A stretch of 64,000 nt of DNA from a virus. The stretch is from positions 1 to 64,000 of the IMG/VR virus record IMGVR_UViG_3300049489_001303; one strand, 5' to 3'. The notes beneath the pieces were generated by a model. The model did no database searches. It saw nothing but the letters and a program-made list of their open reading frames with translations, and was not told the DNA's origin. Positions 28,940 through 37,501 of this stretch are shown one piece after another; position 1 is the first letter of the stretch; every line of letters starts with the position of its first letter. A program made the translations under genes and the position numbers.

Positions 28940-29326
28940 TCATACTCGCGGCAACCCCAGCTGGTCCCACACGTCGTCGGAGATGAAGCACACACGCTTC
29001 TTCAGCACTGCGGCTTCCATCTCGGGTTGCATCCCCATGCGGGGAATCACTTCTTCTTTGAGAACGCACCACCCACCGGTGCGGTAGTCCTGGTCGTTCT
29101 CCCGAACACTGATCATGATGATGCCCATCTGCATGTAGCCCTTGCACTTGTCGCAGGGCTCCATGGACACCACCGCACGCCGCGGCGCCTCAGCATCCTT
29201 CTTGAGTCGGCCCATGAGAGCGATCTCGTTGGTGTCTCCACCGCACAGGTAGCACTGTCCCAAACAGGGATTGAGGCCGTGCTTCTCTGAGAGGCGGATT
29301 GAGGGTTCTGCTTTTTTTCTGCCCAT
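28940..29326 (-). CDS. Conserved hypothetical zinc-binding protein, 128 aa
   Basis: Starts with SIRLSEKHGLNPCLGQCYLCGG, then RRAVVSMEPCDKCKGYMQMG. The pattern I-x-LS-x-KHG-x-NP-x-x-x-x-C-x-x-C with a later PC-x-x-C is that of a widespread phage/bacterial hypothetical protein. GAAGGA precedes the start. Confidence 0.65.
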   Translation of the reverse strand: MGRKKAEPSIRLSEKHGLNPCLGQCYLCGGDTNEIALMGRLKKDAEAPRRAVVSMEPCDKCKGYMQMGIIMISVRENDQDYRTGGWCVLKEEVIPRMGMQPEMEAAVLKKRVCFISDDVWDQLGLPRV

Positions 29327-29329
29327 TAT

Positions 29330-29629
29330 TCAGTCTTCCTTCCATGGGTGCCAATTGTTTTTGGATGTCATCACCCGGGATAAGTCCCAGGAGTCCTGGA
29401 AAGTCAGGTGGCCCCTGAACTCCCCACCACACACATTTTCATTTTGAATTTCTGGAGCCAGCGCCCGCATCTCATCCTCCAGCGAGTCACTGAGCAGACA
29501 TTTGTCGCACAGGACTTCCCCCCGGAAGGTTGTCAGCAGCTTGTTGCACTCTCCCTGCCGCATGGTTTTCGGCGCTGTCCAGTGACAGCAGGTGCAGTGT
29601 CTAGGCCGTGGCTTTTTCGGTTTTGGCAT
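29330..29629 (-). CDS. Hypothetical zinc-binding protein, 99 aa
   Basis: N-terminal basic part (KPKKPRPRHCTCCHWTAPK), then VLCDKCLLSDSLEDEM. Four Cys, one zinc site. Unrecognised. Confidence 0.5.
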   Translation of the reverse strand: MPKPKKPRPRHCTCCHWTAPKTMRQGECNKLLTTFRGEVLCDKCLLSDSLEDEMRALAPEIQNENVCGGEFRGHLTFQDSWDLSRVMTSKNNWHPWKED

Positions 29630-29855
29630 CGCCCGAAATCTCTCTCAGATCTGCCAGTGCGTCTATATCCATGGTCTGTGATGGTTTCATCTTCTCCACC
29701 ACCCACTGGAGGTCTTTGGTGGGAACGTACACGCTTCGATCGCGTATCGTCAGCACATAGCCGGCGGCGGGTGCCGTGGCTGTCATGAAGGCACCTGGAG
29801 ACACCTCATTGGAGATCTTGGCACCCTTCTTAACCCTTTTGATTGTCAATTTCAT
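29601..29855 (-). CDS. Hypothetical protein, 84 aa
   Basis: It starts at the ATG at 29855 (inside the end of the previous gene). MKLTIKRVKKGAKISNEVSP, then YVLTIRDRSVYVPTKDLQWV: beta-rich. Unrecognised. Confidence 0.5.
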   Translation of the reverse strand: MKLTIKRVKKGAKISNEVSPGAFMTATAPAAGYVLTIRDRSVYVPTKDLQWVVEKMKPSQTMDIDALADLREISGDAKTEKATA

Positions 29856-30051
29856 CGAGCAGTCCTTTCTTCTGTAGTTCTTCCCGGAGGGCCTCCATGA
29901 TAAGCCCCCTGGCACCACCCTCCAAGCTATCAAAGAGCGCATGGGCCTCTTTGAGAAGCGGGGTGTTCATGTAGTCCATCAAGCGCATGTTAGCCTCAGC
30001 GACAACTTCAATGGCACCTATGTCGCGGCTCACGTCTTGCCCGTAATGCAT
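29830..30051 (-). CDS. Hypothetical helical protein, 73 aa
   Basis: IGAIEVVAEANMRLMDYMNT and LIMEALREELQKKGLLDE: two helices. GAGGG is 6 nt upstream. Unrecognised. Confidence 0.5.
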   Translation of the reverse strand: MHYGQDVSRDIGAIEVVAEANMRLMDYMNTPLLKEAHALFDSLEGGARGLIMEALREELQKKGLLDEIDNQKG

Positions 30052-30398
30052 AACCGTCCCTCGTGTGGAGCCGCTAAAGAGGACTCCTGTCTTACAAAAT
30101 CTTCTACCTTAAGCCCGTCATCGTCTCCCATAAAGCAGGTGGGGCACATGTACATCTTCTTGTACTTGATCATCGGCTCTCCAATGTCTTTGCGGACCTT
30201 ACCATTAAGGTCGTACACAGTATTGGAGGTGGCACCACAACGGGCGCACACGGCGTTAACTGGCACACCGTCGTTAAATGACTTCCGGTGCTTGTCCAGC
30301 CTCTGCCTGCAAGCGGTACAGCGCCGCAGAACAACTGTCCTTTTAATGAACTCTTCTTCAGGGAACTCTTCTTGGCAACAGATACACTTTATGCCCAC
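30030..30398 (-). CDS. Zinc-binding protein with GTG start
   Basis: A 122-residue protein. The GTG at 30396-30398 is preferred because it keeps the first knuckle (CICC). Three knuckle pairs: CICC...CTAC, CARCG, CPTC. It may fold around two zinc ions. Its start overlaps the end of the preceding gene. Confidence 0.5.
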   Translation of the reverse strand: MGIKCICCQEEFPEEEFIKRTVVLRRCTACRQRLDKHRKSFNDGVPVNAVCARCGATSNTVYDLNGKVRKDIGEPMIKYKKMYMCPTCFMGDDDGLKVEDFVRQESSLAAPHEGRLCITGKT

Positions 30399-30532
30399 GC
30401 TACACCCACATGTTCTTTAAATTCCGCGCATGAGGGGCACAGCATGTATTTGTGGTGGCCTATCTGGAATTCTTCTCCGCACTCAGCACAAGTGACCATG
30501 CGTAGTTCAACCGAATCTGATGGATCAGGCAT
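30389..30532 (-). CDS. 47-residue zinc-ribbon protein
   Basis: VTCAECGEEFQIGHHKYMLC then PSC: a complete minimal zinc ribbon. GGAGG is 8 nt before the ATG, one of the strongest ribosome sites in the region. Confidence 0.7.
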   Translation of the reverse strand: MPDPSDSVELRMVTCAECGEEFQIGHHKYMLCPSCAEFKEHVGVAWA

Positions 30533-30589
30533 TGCTGGAACCTCCTTTCGAAAGAATGGCACTAGGAAGTTGTACCATAAATTGAAAGG

Positions 30590-30868
30590 CTATTGGGAAG
30601 CAGCACGGTCAGCCTTCGACATGGCCGTGAACTCCCCCAGGTTCCAGCTCCCCCGCATCAGGTGGTGCACGCTCTTCTCCAGGTCGCCCAGGTCGAGCTT
30701 CATCCACGCAGCCAGGAAGTTGTCCCGGGCCAGGTTGTACTGGTGGAGTGTCACATCCCGAATTACGCCTTGCTCTACGGAAGGCGCCATCTGCTTCTCG
30801 AGGAGGTCTACAAGGTCAATCTTCTGCTGAATAGCTTCACGGATGGTGGTTATTTCTTCTTTTGTCAT
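30590..30868 (-). CDS. Hypothetical helical protein, 92 aa (possibly leaderless)
   Basis: MTKEEITTIREAIQQKIDLV, then a helical body (LHQYNLARDNFLAAWMKLDL). There is no ribosome site; a TTGACT...TATTCT promoter ends 7 nt before the ATG, so the transcript may start at the start codon. Unrecognised. Confidence 0.55.
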   Translation of the reverse strand: MTKEEITTIREAIQQKIDLVDLLEKQMAPSVEQGVIRDVTLHQYNLARDNFLAAWMKLDLGDLEKSVHHLMRGSWNLGEFTAMSKADRAASQ

Positions 30869-30875
30869 GCCAGAG

Positions 30876-30905
30876 AGAATAGCTCAAACAGGAAGGGGAA
30901 GTCAA
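30876..30905 (-). promoter_or_regulatory. Putative sigma70-like promoter
   Basis: -35 TTGACT (30900-30905), 18-bp spacer, -10 TATTCT (30876-30881) on the minus strand. The -10 box ends 7 nt before the ATG at 30868. Confidence 0.55.
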
Positions 30906-30919
30906 TATTTAACCTGCCC

Positions 30920-31255
30920 TCAGCGTACTTTACGTGCAATCCGGGCGAGGATGGATTGAAGCTTGCTGCCACCTTTGACAGGCGCCTTTGCTGAGCGCGA
31001 GTGACGTATCAGCTTGGCTTTCATATTCTCAGTAAAGGCATCCCCGAACAGCCGTTCATTCTGTTTAGACAACGATTTCTCCCCGGGGATCCCACCGGGG
31101 AACTTGTCCTTGGATACACCCACCTCAGAAAGCGGAGTGGACAGGGCGACCTCCGAATAGGGGGCAGGAATATCTTCACGGATCTGCCGCATAGTGAGGC
31201 TGGTAGCCATCTTCTCCAAAACGCTGTAGGCAACTTCTTCCGCAGTCTTAACCAT
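30920..31255 (-). CDS. Putative virion-associated protein, 111 aa
   Basis: Starts MVKTAEEVAYSVLEKMATSL, carrying the hydrophobic-x-K-x-A motif typical of the structural block. A basic C-terminus (AKLIRHSRSAKAPVKGGSK). The last gene of the late region as read on the minus strand. Function unknown. Confidence 0.5.
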   Translation of the reverse strand: MVKTAEEVAYSVLEKMATSLTMRQIREDIPAPYSEVALSTPLSEVGVSKDKFPGGIPGEKSLSKQNERLFGDAFTENMKAKLIRHSRSAKAPVKGGSKLQSILARIARKVR

Positions 31256-31256
31256 T

Positions 31257-31844
31257 TCAAATCCCCTTCAAAAGGTAGCGAACCGGTCCCGTCAGGCGAT
31301 CGGCGCCAGTGTTCTGTAGCAGTGTTCGAGCCTTCAAACGGTTCAAACCGCCGGCGTGCTCTACGTTGTGCCCGGCAGTCATAGCCGTGTTCACGCGTCC
31401 GAGCTTGTCATCGAGTAGCTTTTGCTGCTCTGGGGTGAGATCGTTGTCCTTCAGCAGCTCTCTAACCGCCGCCACAGCGTCTCCATGGTCCATCCGCCTG
31501 TCAGCTACCTTCTGTGTACCTATGGGCTTCATCTTTCGTTCATTGGCCCGCCTGTGCGCCAGATAAGCCAACACCACATCGTCAGAGGCATTGGCCACAA
31601 ACCGTGCCCCATCACTTACCAGCCCGGCGCTCTTCTCTGCTTCCCGCTCCATCTTCACAAGGCGGGTGTAGTAGTCAGGGATCTCTTCGAGGTGGTCCTT
31701 GGCAATCTCATGGGCTTTGGCGGGATCTGTGGTGTGCTCTTTTTCGATGCGATCACCTACGCTGAGCTGCTTCTCCGAGAAGTCGCTGTCGGGCTTCCCA
31801 TCAGCTTTGCCGCCGATGATCATTTCTTTGGAGATCTTTATCAT
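31257..31844 (-). CDS. DUF5661-like protein
   Basis: A 195-residue protein. The first 65 residues (GGKADGKPDSDFSEKQLSVG, then EKEHTTDPAKAHEIAKDHLE and IPDYYTRLVKME) are the DUF5661 pattern GG-x-ADG...DF...L-x-x-G...E-EHT-x-D-x-x-x-A-EIA-x-DHL-E-x-PDYY. The rest is helical. Members occur in many phages; role unknown. Confidence 0.75.
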   Translation of the reverse strand: MIKISKEMIIGGKADGKPDSDFSEKQLSVGDRIEKEHTTDPAKAHEIAKDHLEEIPDYYTRLVKMEREAEKSAGLVSDGARFVANASDDVVLAYLAHRRANERKMKPIGTQKVADRRMDHGDAVAAVRELLKDNDLTPEQQKLLDDKLGRVNTAMTAGHNVEHAGGLNRLKARTLLQNTGADRLTGPVRYLLKGI

Positions 31845-32305
31845 TGTTGTGCCACACTCATGACGCCGAACACGCCAAGCATTATTGTTTCAAGAGCAAT
31901 CACACCCCAAAGTATACCCCGCTCCACATTGTCCTTCTTTTTTAGTTTCAACGCAGAGTCCATTTCGGTGTTGAGGCGCAACGTGAGATACTCCCGGTCA
32001 TCCTTGAGGAGCTTGATCTGGGAGAGGTAGTTGTTGATAAGCTTGTCGTACGTCTCTGTCTGGACCTTGTAAGCATCCAGCGTGCCCTGCGTGATGAGCC
32101 GCCAGCGGTAGAGGGACTGGTACTCATTGGCGATGAGAAGCACGCCCTTCCACTGGACCACGTCGAGGCACTTGTACTCCACGCTGTCCATGGTGACGGT
32201 CTCCACGGTTGGGAGCGTGAGCATGGGGGCGTTTGCTACTTGCGCCTGTGAAGGGTTTGCAGCGATTATCGAAGCCAGGATAATTGTGGATAAAAGGGTT
32301 TTCAC
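31841..32305 (-). CDS. Exported protein with C-terminal membrane helix (GTG start)
   Basis: A GTG start forms a GTGA overlap with the upstream stop. Signal peptide MKTLLSTIILASIIAANPSQ ending A-Q-A, then a long helical domain (TYDKLINNYLSQIKLLKDDR), and a C-terminal membrane segment (GILWGVIALETIMLGVFGVM). It pairs with the next upstream membrane coiled-coil protein; a lysis or envelope role would fit but is not shown. Confidence 0.55.
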   Translation of the reverse strand: MKTLLSTIILASIIAANPSQAQVANAPMLTLPTVETVTMDSVEYKCLDVVQWKGVLLIANEYQSLYRWRLITQGTLDAYKVQTETYDKLINNYLSQIKLLKDDREYLTLRLNTEMDSALKLKKKDNVERGILWGVIALETIMLGVFGVMSVAQQ

Positions 32306-32685
32306 AACCCATACTCCTTCTGAAGCCTATCCAGCTCCTCCATAGAGGTGGCAGCCAGAATCTTCCCCCGCCGCTCCCCCGCAACGACGTCAGCGTCGTG
32401 AGCGTCCTTGATGGACTCAGCCACGTTACGCTTTGCCGTGTTCAGTTCTTCCTGAAGCTTCACGGCGTTTGCATCGGCTTCTGCGAGCGCCTCATCCGTG
32501 CGGGCAGTGACCAATGCGTCGGCGTTGCCAGCGCCATCACCCCCATCGTCTTTACGCATTAAAGACAACACCCACAGCAGGCCGATGATGATCAGCACAG
32601 CGAACGCCAACACCTTCCAATACCAAGGAAGGCGAGCGTACCAGCTTTTGGTGCTGTCGAGCAGAGACTTGAAGTCTATCATCAT
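32302..32685 (-). CDS. Membrane-anchored coiled-coil protein (spanin-like layout)
   Basis: N-terminal membrane helix (WKVLAFAVLIIIGLLWVLSL), then an acidic coiled coil (AEADANAVKLQEELNTAKRN) reaching to the C-terminus. This is the layout of inner-membrane spanins (Rz), but no overlapping outer-membrane lipoprotein gene exists, so the role is open. Confidence 0.5.
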   Translation of the reverse strand: MMIDFKSLLDSTKSWYARLPWYWKVLAFAVLIIIGLLWVLSLMRKDDGGDGAGNADALVTARTDEALAEADANAVKLQEELNTAKRNVAESIKDAHDADVVAGERRGKILAATSMEELDRLQKEYGL

Positions 32686-32789
32686 TTGGTCTTCTTCAAC
32701 TTCTGCAGCAACTCGGCGCTGCGCTTATCCGGCGTGTTCTTCTTCAAGCCTTTTGCCGGGGATCCAGTCTTATGGGGAGTATTAGCCAT
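32682..32789 (-). CDS. 35-residue basic protein
   Basis: MANTPHKTGSPAKGLKKNTP, ending LLQKLKKTK. ATGA overlap downstream, and the ATG is 1 nt after the TAGTAG that ends the gene before. No Shine-Dalgarno site, so translation would rely on coupling. Confidence 0.5.
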   Translation of the reverse strand: MANTPHKTGSPAKGLKKNTPDKRSAELLQKLKKTK

Positions 32790-32793
32790 GCTA

Positions 32794-33480
32794 CTAATAC
32801 ATTCCCCGGAACGGCACACGGTATCTCGGGTCAAATCCAGCTTGCTCCCCCTCAGGGTCGTAGCGTTTCATGGGGGGCATCTGCTGTTGGGCAGGTCCGC
32901 CACGTTTCATGAGGGCTACCAGCGCTGCCAAGAGGAGAGCTCCCACCATCGCCCCACCGACGGGGGCGGCTTTAGAAGCCACGATCGCTTTCTCAGCCAG
33001 TGCTTTATAGTGCGGCTTGAGAATATTCTCACCCACCATATAGCCACCAGCACCCCCAAGCCCCAGAGCGGCAAGGTAGTGCATGGCGGAGTTGTCACTC
33101 GATAGGGCTGTCTTCCCCGGGGCCGGGGCCGCGGGAGCTTTCATAGGTGCGGATGCCGGGCTGTTTGTCTTACCCACTCCAGGCATAGGTACCACCGGTG
33201 TGGGGGTAGCCTTGGGGCGGAAGAGCGCGGAGGGAGACTGAAGACCGGCCGCAGCCACCTTGTCACCCTCTCCGGCACGTAAGGAGTCCAACTTCCTGTC
33301 GAAGTCTGAGATGGCCCGTTGATAACGGATGTCCTGCAGCTTGTCCATGATGGCGTTGCGAGCACTGTTGCCTTCAACGATCTGCTGCAGACCAGCTCCC
33401 CCCAACGTCCCACCGAGGATAAGGGCCAGTTCTTTGTCGCCAGCTGAGGCAACTTTCAAAAATGTGTGCAGGTGTGTCAT
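32794..33480 (-). CDS. Putative virion protein with Gly-rich membrane-like segments
   Basis: A 228-residue protein: MTHLHTFLKVASAGDKE (hydrophobic-x-K-x-A motif), ALILGGTLGGAGLQQIV, a Pro/Ala-rich linker, then two more Gly-rich hydrophobic stretches (AALGLGGAGGYMVGE; GGAMVGALLLAALVALM). Such proteins may be packed in the head or cross the membrane on infection (inference). Confidence 0.5.
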   Translation of the reverse strand: MTHLHTFLKVASAGDKELALILGGTLGGAGLQQIVEGNSARNAIMDKLQDIRYQRAISDFDRKLDSLRAGEGDKVAAAGLQSPSALFRPKATPTPVVPMPGVGKTNSPASAPMKAPAAPAPGKTALSSDNSAMHYLAALGLGGAGGYMVGENILKPHYKALAEKAIVASKAAPVGGAMVGALLLAALVALMKRGGPAQQQMPPMKRYDPEGEQAGFDPRYRVPFRGMY

Positions 33481-34028
33481 TGCTTGGCCGCCTCATGCAG
33501 TGCTTTCTGGTTACTGATGTCTTCCATCAACAGGGCGCGAAGTGCTTCACGGGCACTACGCTCACGGGAGCCACTTTCTGAGCGATGCTTCAGCATGCTG
33601 AGCAGCGCACCAGCTCCCGCGCCGGCCACGGGCAGGGCCTTCATGCCAGTGGGCAGGGCCTTCAGGGTCTGTCCCACACTCTGACGGGTCAAGCCTTTGG
33701 CCAGCAGGTCCTTGATGGGCTCAAAGGCTTTTTCGCCACCATGGAGACGTGCACCCACACCCCCCACCGACCCACCGATGAAGGCATTAAAGGCGTGACT
33801 GCCGGGGTCGGAGTGTTCCCGCTCGGAGCGGATGATCTCTTCTGTTGGAATACCGGCTTCCAGCCCTTTGGACACACGCTCGTAAACGTCGATCGGAACC
33901 CACTTGTGGGAGCCGGGTAGACGTTCACGGCGATCTCCGGGAACAGGAATATTAAAAGGCATACCCGGGACATTCACCCACATGGGCAGGTCCGCGGCGT
34001 GCTTGATAAACTGATGGAGTATCGACAT
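33477..34028 (-). CDS. Putative virion protein with Gly-rich segments
   Basis: It starts at the ATG at 34028 (GAGGTG upstream). MSILHQFIKHAADLP carries the K-x-A motif; later AFIGGSVGGVGARLHGG and a helical basic end. A TTGGGA-N17-TATACT promoter lies just upstream (34046-34074). Confidence 0.55.
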   Translation of the reverse strand: MSILHQFIKHAADLPMWVNVPGMPFNIPVPGDRRERLPGSHKWVPIDVYERVSKGLEAGIPTEEIIRSEREHSDPGSHAFNAFIGGSVGGVGARLHGGEKAFEPIKDLLAKGLTRQSVGQTLKALPTGMKALPVAGAGAGALLSMLKHRSESGSRERSAREALRALLMEDISNQKALHEAAKQ

Positions 34029-34045
34029 GATCACCTCGCCCTATA

Positions 34046-34074
34046 AGTATAGGTTCTACTTGGGCGCTTCCCAA
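34046..34074 (-). promoter_or_regulatory. Putative late promoter
   Basis: -35 TTGGGA (34069-34074), 17-bp spacer, -10 TATACT (34046-34051) on the minus strand. It drives the genes from 34028 down. Confidence 0.65.
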
Positions 34075-34310
34075 CCCTTTCCTGTGGTCCGGGTAGCTGG
34101 TCTATCCGCGTGGCTGTGAACATAGCCGGCTTTGTGCTTGCGACAACCCGGGTAGTCCGGAATGATAGCTGTCAGGATAGGGGGTGAGCTGGTGTACACC
34201 TTCTCCGCATCCCTCCCACACTCGGGGCAGGGGCACAGATGCATCCCGGCAGGTACCATTTCCTCAAAAGCAGCGTTGCATCCGGGGCAGACAAAATCAT
34301 GTAGGGGCAT
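34056..34310 (-). CDS. FmdB-like zinc-ribbon protein
   Basis: An 84-residue protein: MPLHDFVCPGCNAAFEEMVP, then CPCPECGRDAEKVYTSSPP. The start M-P-L-x-x-F-x-C-x-x-C...FE and the second C-P-x-CG are those of the FmdB-type regulatory zinc ribbon, common in phage structural blocks with unknown role. Confidence 0.7.
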   Translation of the reverse strand: MPLHDFVCPGCNAAFEEMVPAGMHLCPCPECGRDAEKVYTSSPPILTAIIPDYPGCRKHKAGYVHSHADRPATRTTGKGWEAPK

Positions 34311-34331
34311 GTAGGTGTTTCTCTTTCTTTG

Positions 34332-36371
34332 TCATACAGACAAATTGTCTTTGAAATTGATAGCCATGGCTCCGTCGATAACCTTCAGGGCCATATCCGT
34401 TTTAGACACGGGAGCACAAATGTCCATGGTGCTGTCAGAGCATAGGGGGCACATGTCCGGGGTGAAATTAACGTCCTTTTCAGGGGTGTCGGTGGTGCCC
34501 ATGTTATCCCCGATAACTTGTGACACCGAGGGTATCTCTATGGTTGCCATGAGGGTATCCAGCCAATCTGAGTTGGGCAGATCAGGGTCTGTGTAGCCGG
34601 GAGGTGTCTGTGGCGGATACACCAGCACACCGCTGTTCATATCCTTGTCTTTCCAGATGTCCCCAAAGTCCTCTTTCGATACAACGTCGCTGAAGCTCTG
34701 GAAGGAGTCTTTGGACAACCCGAACAACCATCCCACCGACTCAACGACCTTCTTCACATCAGGGCTGCGCCCACCAGCCAGGAACACCAGCCCGGTGACA
34801 TACTCGTCGCCACGGTGGAAGGGGGGCGCTTTTGGAACGTTGGGGTCCAGCATGTTTACGCAGAGGTCATTCAGGAAGTAGTTGTTACCTCCCATGCCGT
34901 AGAAGCCATGTGTGTAGATGCCAGCCTTCGGGGGTTGCAGGAGGTACAGTAGACGCTCTACCTCACTCACCACTCGGTTGCCGATGCCTACGTATTTGTT
35001 GATCTCATCCTCGATGAATACCAGAAGCTCTTCCAGGGCCTTAGAGGACCCGGCTATCCGCGACGCAAAGAGGGCCATGAGGGCCATGATATCTTCGAGT
35101 ACTCTGGCTACTGGTGGTGCCATCTCCCGCAAGCTTCCTGTGCGGTACCAGTCGGGGCGGTGGCTGCTCGGGACAGTTACACCCATGGTGACTCGTGCCA
35201 CGTTGGATATATCCTGGTAGGGCATTATTCCGGGGACCCCTGAGTATTCACCATCGCGAGCATCTTCGGCCTGTTTGACAAGGGCGTTGACATCATCATC
35301 GGGCCCGAACCCCTGCAGCTGCCACGCAACGGCGTAGTAGTACACGTCGCTCTCCTCGACGTCGGAGGCAATATAGTCCTCATAGGAGATCTTGGTGACA
35401 TTGTACTTACCCTCGTGGATCACCTCAATATCCCCCATGGTGCTCTTCTTACCCTTGGTCAGGATCTCTCCTCCATCGCTGAACAGCTCTGAAACGCTGC
35501 GGGCGGTAGACATACGCAGGGAGTTCTTACCGCGGATAACGGCATAGCGCACAGGTCGGAAACTGGCTCCCCCCAGATCCGTAAGGGATGTGATGGGGAA
35601 CTTGGGGGGATCCCAGGTGAGGGTGACTCGGCAGGATCCGGACTGCCCACTCTTATCCGTGAACAGAGCCGTGCCCCGAGTGACCTTCCCCATGGCTATG
35701 GCCCTTAGATTCAGGGGCTTGGGCCATTTCACGTAGTTGGGGCTGTTGAAGAATATGCGGAAACGCATGAGATCTTCTATCAGATCCAGTATGTTGAGGT
35801 TGGTACCCAACACCACCACAAACCCGGCGACGTAGTCACGTTCGCTGTTGAACTGTGGCCTGTTGAAGTCACCCGCGTCGTACAGAGAGTTTATAACGGC
35901 GTTGACGAAGCCGGCGTTGCCGCCGCTGTAACGGTTGCTTGCGGCGATACGTGCTATCGTCTCTGGGTCGTTATTCTGGGTGGGGGCATCTGAGAATAGC
36001 CTGGAACTGTTATCCCCGTAGGCCGGGTTCTTGAGCACCCCTGTCAGCACAGGTACTTTGGGTATACCCCAGTCAGGTGTGAGGTCGCCCTGTCCGTGGA
36101 AGGTGTGAACGATCCTCTTCTGGATAGGGACGTGCAGCATGTAGCCACCAGCCCCGTCCAGAAGACTCTTCAGAGTGTCCTCAATCTCTTTGATCAGAGC
36201 CTCCAGAGTAGCAGCGATGGGATCATTGATAAGACGCGCCGCTGCCAGAGCTATCTGGGCGGCTTTGAGGATCACGTCTAGTACCAGCCGAGTGGTAGCG
36301 ATGAGCTTCTCGATAGGCTCTACAGGGATATCAGGGGATACTATCTCCAGCCTTTGCCATTTATCAGCCAT
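34332..36371 (-). CDS. Large virion protein, probably baseplate/tail; internally duplicated
   Basis: A 679-residue protein. Two halves each show an amphipathic helical stretch (LEALIKEIEDTLKSLL; LEELLVFIEDEINKY), then a (D/E)YV-(A/T)-G-x-V-x-x-x-G segment (DYVAGFVVVLG near 185; EYVTGLVFLAG near 550) followed by helices. The middle part is beta-rich (CRVTLTWDPPKFPI). The position after the spike and before small proteins suggests tail or baseplate. No named family recognised. GGAG is 10 nt upstream. Confidence 0.6.
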   Translation of the reverse strand: MADKWQRLEIVSPDIPVEPIEKLIATTRLVLDVILKAAQIALAAARLINDPIAATLEALIKEIEDTLKSLLDGAGGYMLHVPIQKRIVHTFHGQGDLTPDWGIPKVPVLTGVLKNPAYGDNSSRLFSDAPTQNNDPETIARIAASNRYSGGNAGFVNAVINSLYDAGDFNRPQFNSERDYVAGFVVVLGTNLNILDLIEDLMRFRIFFNSPNYVKWPKPLNLRAIAMGKVTRGTALFTDKSGQSGSCRVTLTWDPPKFPITSLTDLGGASFRPVRYAVIRGKNSLRMSTARSVSELFSDGGEILTKGKKSTMGDIEVIHEGKYNVTKISYEDYIASDVEESDVYYYAVAWQLQGFGPDDDVNALVKQAEDARDGEYSGVPGIMPYQDISNVARVTMGVTVPSSHRPDWYRTGSLREMAPPVARVLEDIMALMALFASRIAGSSKALEELLVFIEDEINKYVGIGNRVVSEVERLLYLLQPPKAGIYTHGFYGMGGNNYFLNDLCVNMLDPNVPKAPPFHRGDEYVTGLVFLAGGRSPDVKKVVESVGWLFGLSKDSFQSFSDVVSKEDFGDIWKDKDMNSGVLVYPPQTPPGYTDPDLPNSDWLDTLMATIEIPSVSQVIGDNMGTTDTPEKDVNFTPDMCPLCSDSTMDICAPVSKTDMALKVIDGAMAINFKDNLSV

Positions 36372-37017
36372 TCAGGTAAGTCTCCAGTCGGGGCTTTGTC
36401 CCGAAGGTCTGAGTCAGCATGGATCCGTAGTCCCTTGCAATATTGAAAGTATAAGGGCAGTCCTGCAGGAGTATAGTGTTCTGCTGCTGAACTGTCCACC
36501 CAGCGATCGTTTTATTGCAGGCTTCAATGCCGTTCATGAAGGATAAGTACAAGTTATTTTCCGTAGCATCCCTGTTGTCCCAGAAGTAGGAGAACGCTGT
36601 GGCTCCCATGACATACCGAAGATAGGCCAGCCGCCAGAAGTCGTCGTTGGGTTTACCCAGTAAATCCCCACACAGGTAGTTCACTTCGTCAGCGTTGGCA
36701 TTCAGGGCGACGCCCCAGGCATAGGCATTCAGCTGTATTTTCTCTATAGAGGTCCACTGCACAGACGCCGCCAGACATTCAGAGGATGTAACCAGCATGA
36801 GACCCATGCGGTTATCCCGGGTGGTTTTTGGTGTGGTCAGACCCTGGGGGTTAACGCGCATCAGGTGACCCACTGCCAGCCCCACAGGTGCTCCCCCGCA
36901 GCCTTCCCTCAGGGTCTTGGAGTACAGCCGATAGAGGCTCCTTGCAACGTCCCTGTCCTGGGAAGCTCGGGCCCGGGCCCGCTTCTCTCCAATGCTCACA
37001 GCGCTGTTAACACTCAT
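36364..37017 (-). CDS. Putative tail/baseplate protein, 217 aa
   Basis: A soluble, helical protein (KIQLNAYAWGVALNANADEV, WRLAYLRYVMGATAFSYFWD). GGGGAG precedes the start. It overlaps the large virion protein by 8 nt. Unrecognised. Confidence 0.5.
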   Translation of the reverse strand: MSVNSAVSIGEKRARARASQDRDVARSLYRLYSKTLREGCGGAPVGLAVGHLMRVNPQGLTTPKTTRDNRMGLMLVTSSECLAASVQWTSIEKIQLNAYAWGVALNANADEVNYLCGDLLGKPNDDFWRLAYLRYVMGATAFSYFWDNRDATENNLYLSFMNGIEACNKTIAGWTVQQQNTILLQDCPYTFNIARDYGSMLTQTFGTKPRLETYLNG

Positions 37018-37259
37018 TAAAACTCCCCGCTGTCTATGATCTTCACGTACACCCGCTTTTCAAAAACTGGCGGTTCAGGTGGTATGAGAGACTGAGCCTC
37101 GAGTTGCTGCTGCTTCTTAGCGGCCAGATACTCTGGCCCCAGTTGCTGTTCGAGTTTCTCAATGGCTTCCTTGGTCAGATAGCTGAAAAGCTGGGTAGCG
37201 AGTTTGCCAACCCGGGCCATGTTTCTATCCTGGAGTCCTTGCCATCGAACACTAGTCAT
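37017..37259 (-). CDS. Hypothetical protein, 80 aa
   Basis: It starts at the ATG at 37259; a TTG 24 nt upstream is possible. ARVGKLATQLFSYLTKEAIE, coiled coil with KKQQQLEAQ, then EKRVYVKIID. Divergent from the plus-strand gene at 37295 with only 35 bp between. Confidence 0.5.
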   Translation of the reverse strand: MTSVRWQGLQDRNMARVGKLATQLFSYLTKEAIEKLEQQLGPEYLAAKKQQQLEAQSLIPPEPPVFEKRVYVKIIDSGEF

Positions 37260-37294
37260 GTTCGGAATTGTAACCCTTAACAAAGGAAATTACA

Positions 37295-37480
37295 ATGACT
37301 ATGGTCAAGGTGATCTTCGAGTTGATGCTGAAGTATGGTGGACCTTTACTGGCGATCCTGTTAGAACTTGGTTATGGCTTTCTGTCTTCTATGGCGGACA
37401 AAGCGATGGATTTCATCGTTGTGTACGCTCAGAAGTTGGGAGTCAATGCCAAGTCCGAACTCGCCGCCGCGGGTCTGTGA
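37295..37480 (+). CDS. 61-residue amphipathic/membrane peptide (plus strand)
   Basis: AAAGGA is 7 nt before the ATG. VIFELMLKYGGPLLAILLEL is a hydrophobic stretch with acidic residues, followed by a second helix (MDFIVVYAQKLGVNAKSEL). One of only two plus-strand genes in the window. Function unknown; a small membrane-acting protein is plausible. Confidence 0.6.
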   Translation: MTMVKVIFELMLKYGGPLLAILLELGYGFLSSMADKAMDFIVVYAQKLGVNAKSELAAAGL

Positions 37481-37501
37481 TGCTGCATCATGAACTCAAA
37501 T

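Noticed and set aside
37230-37295. Promoter for the plus-strand island
   Set aside because: Only poor -10/-35 matches were found; the promoter may be of another type or lie inside the neighbouring gene.
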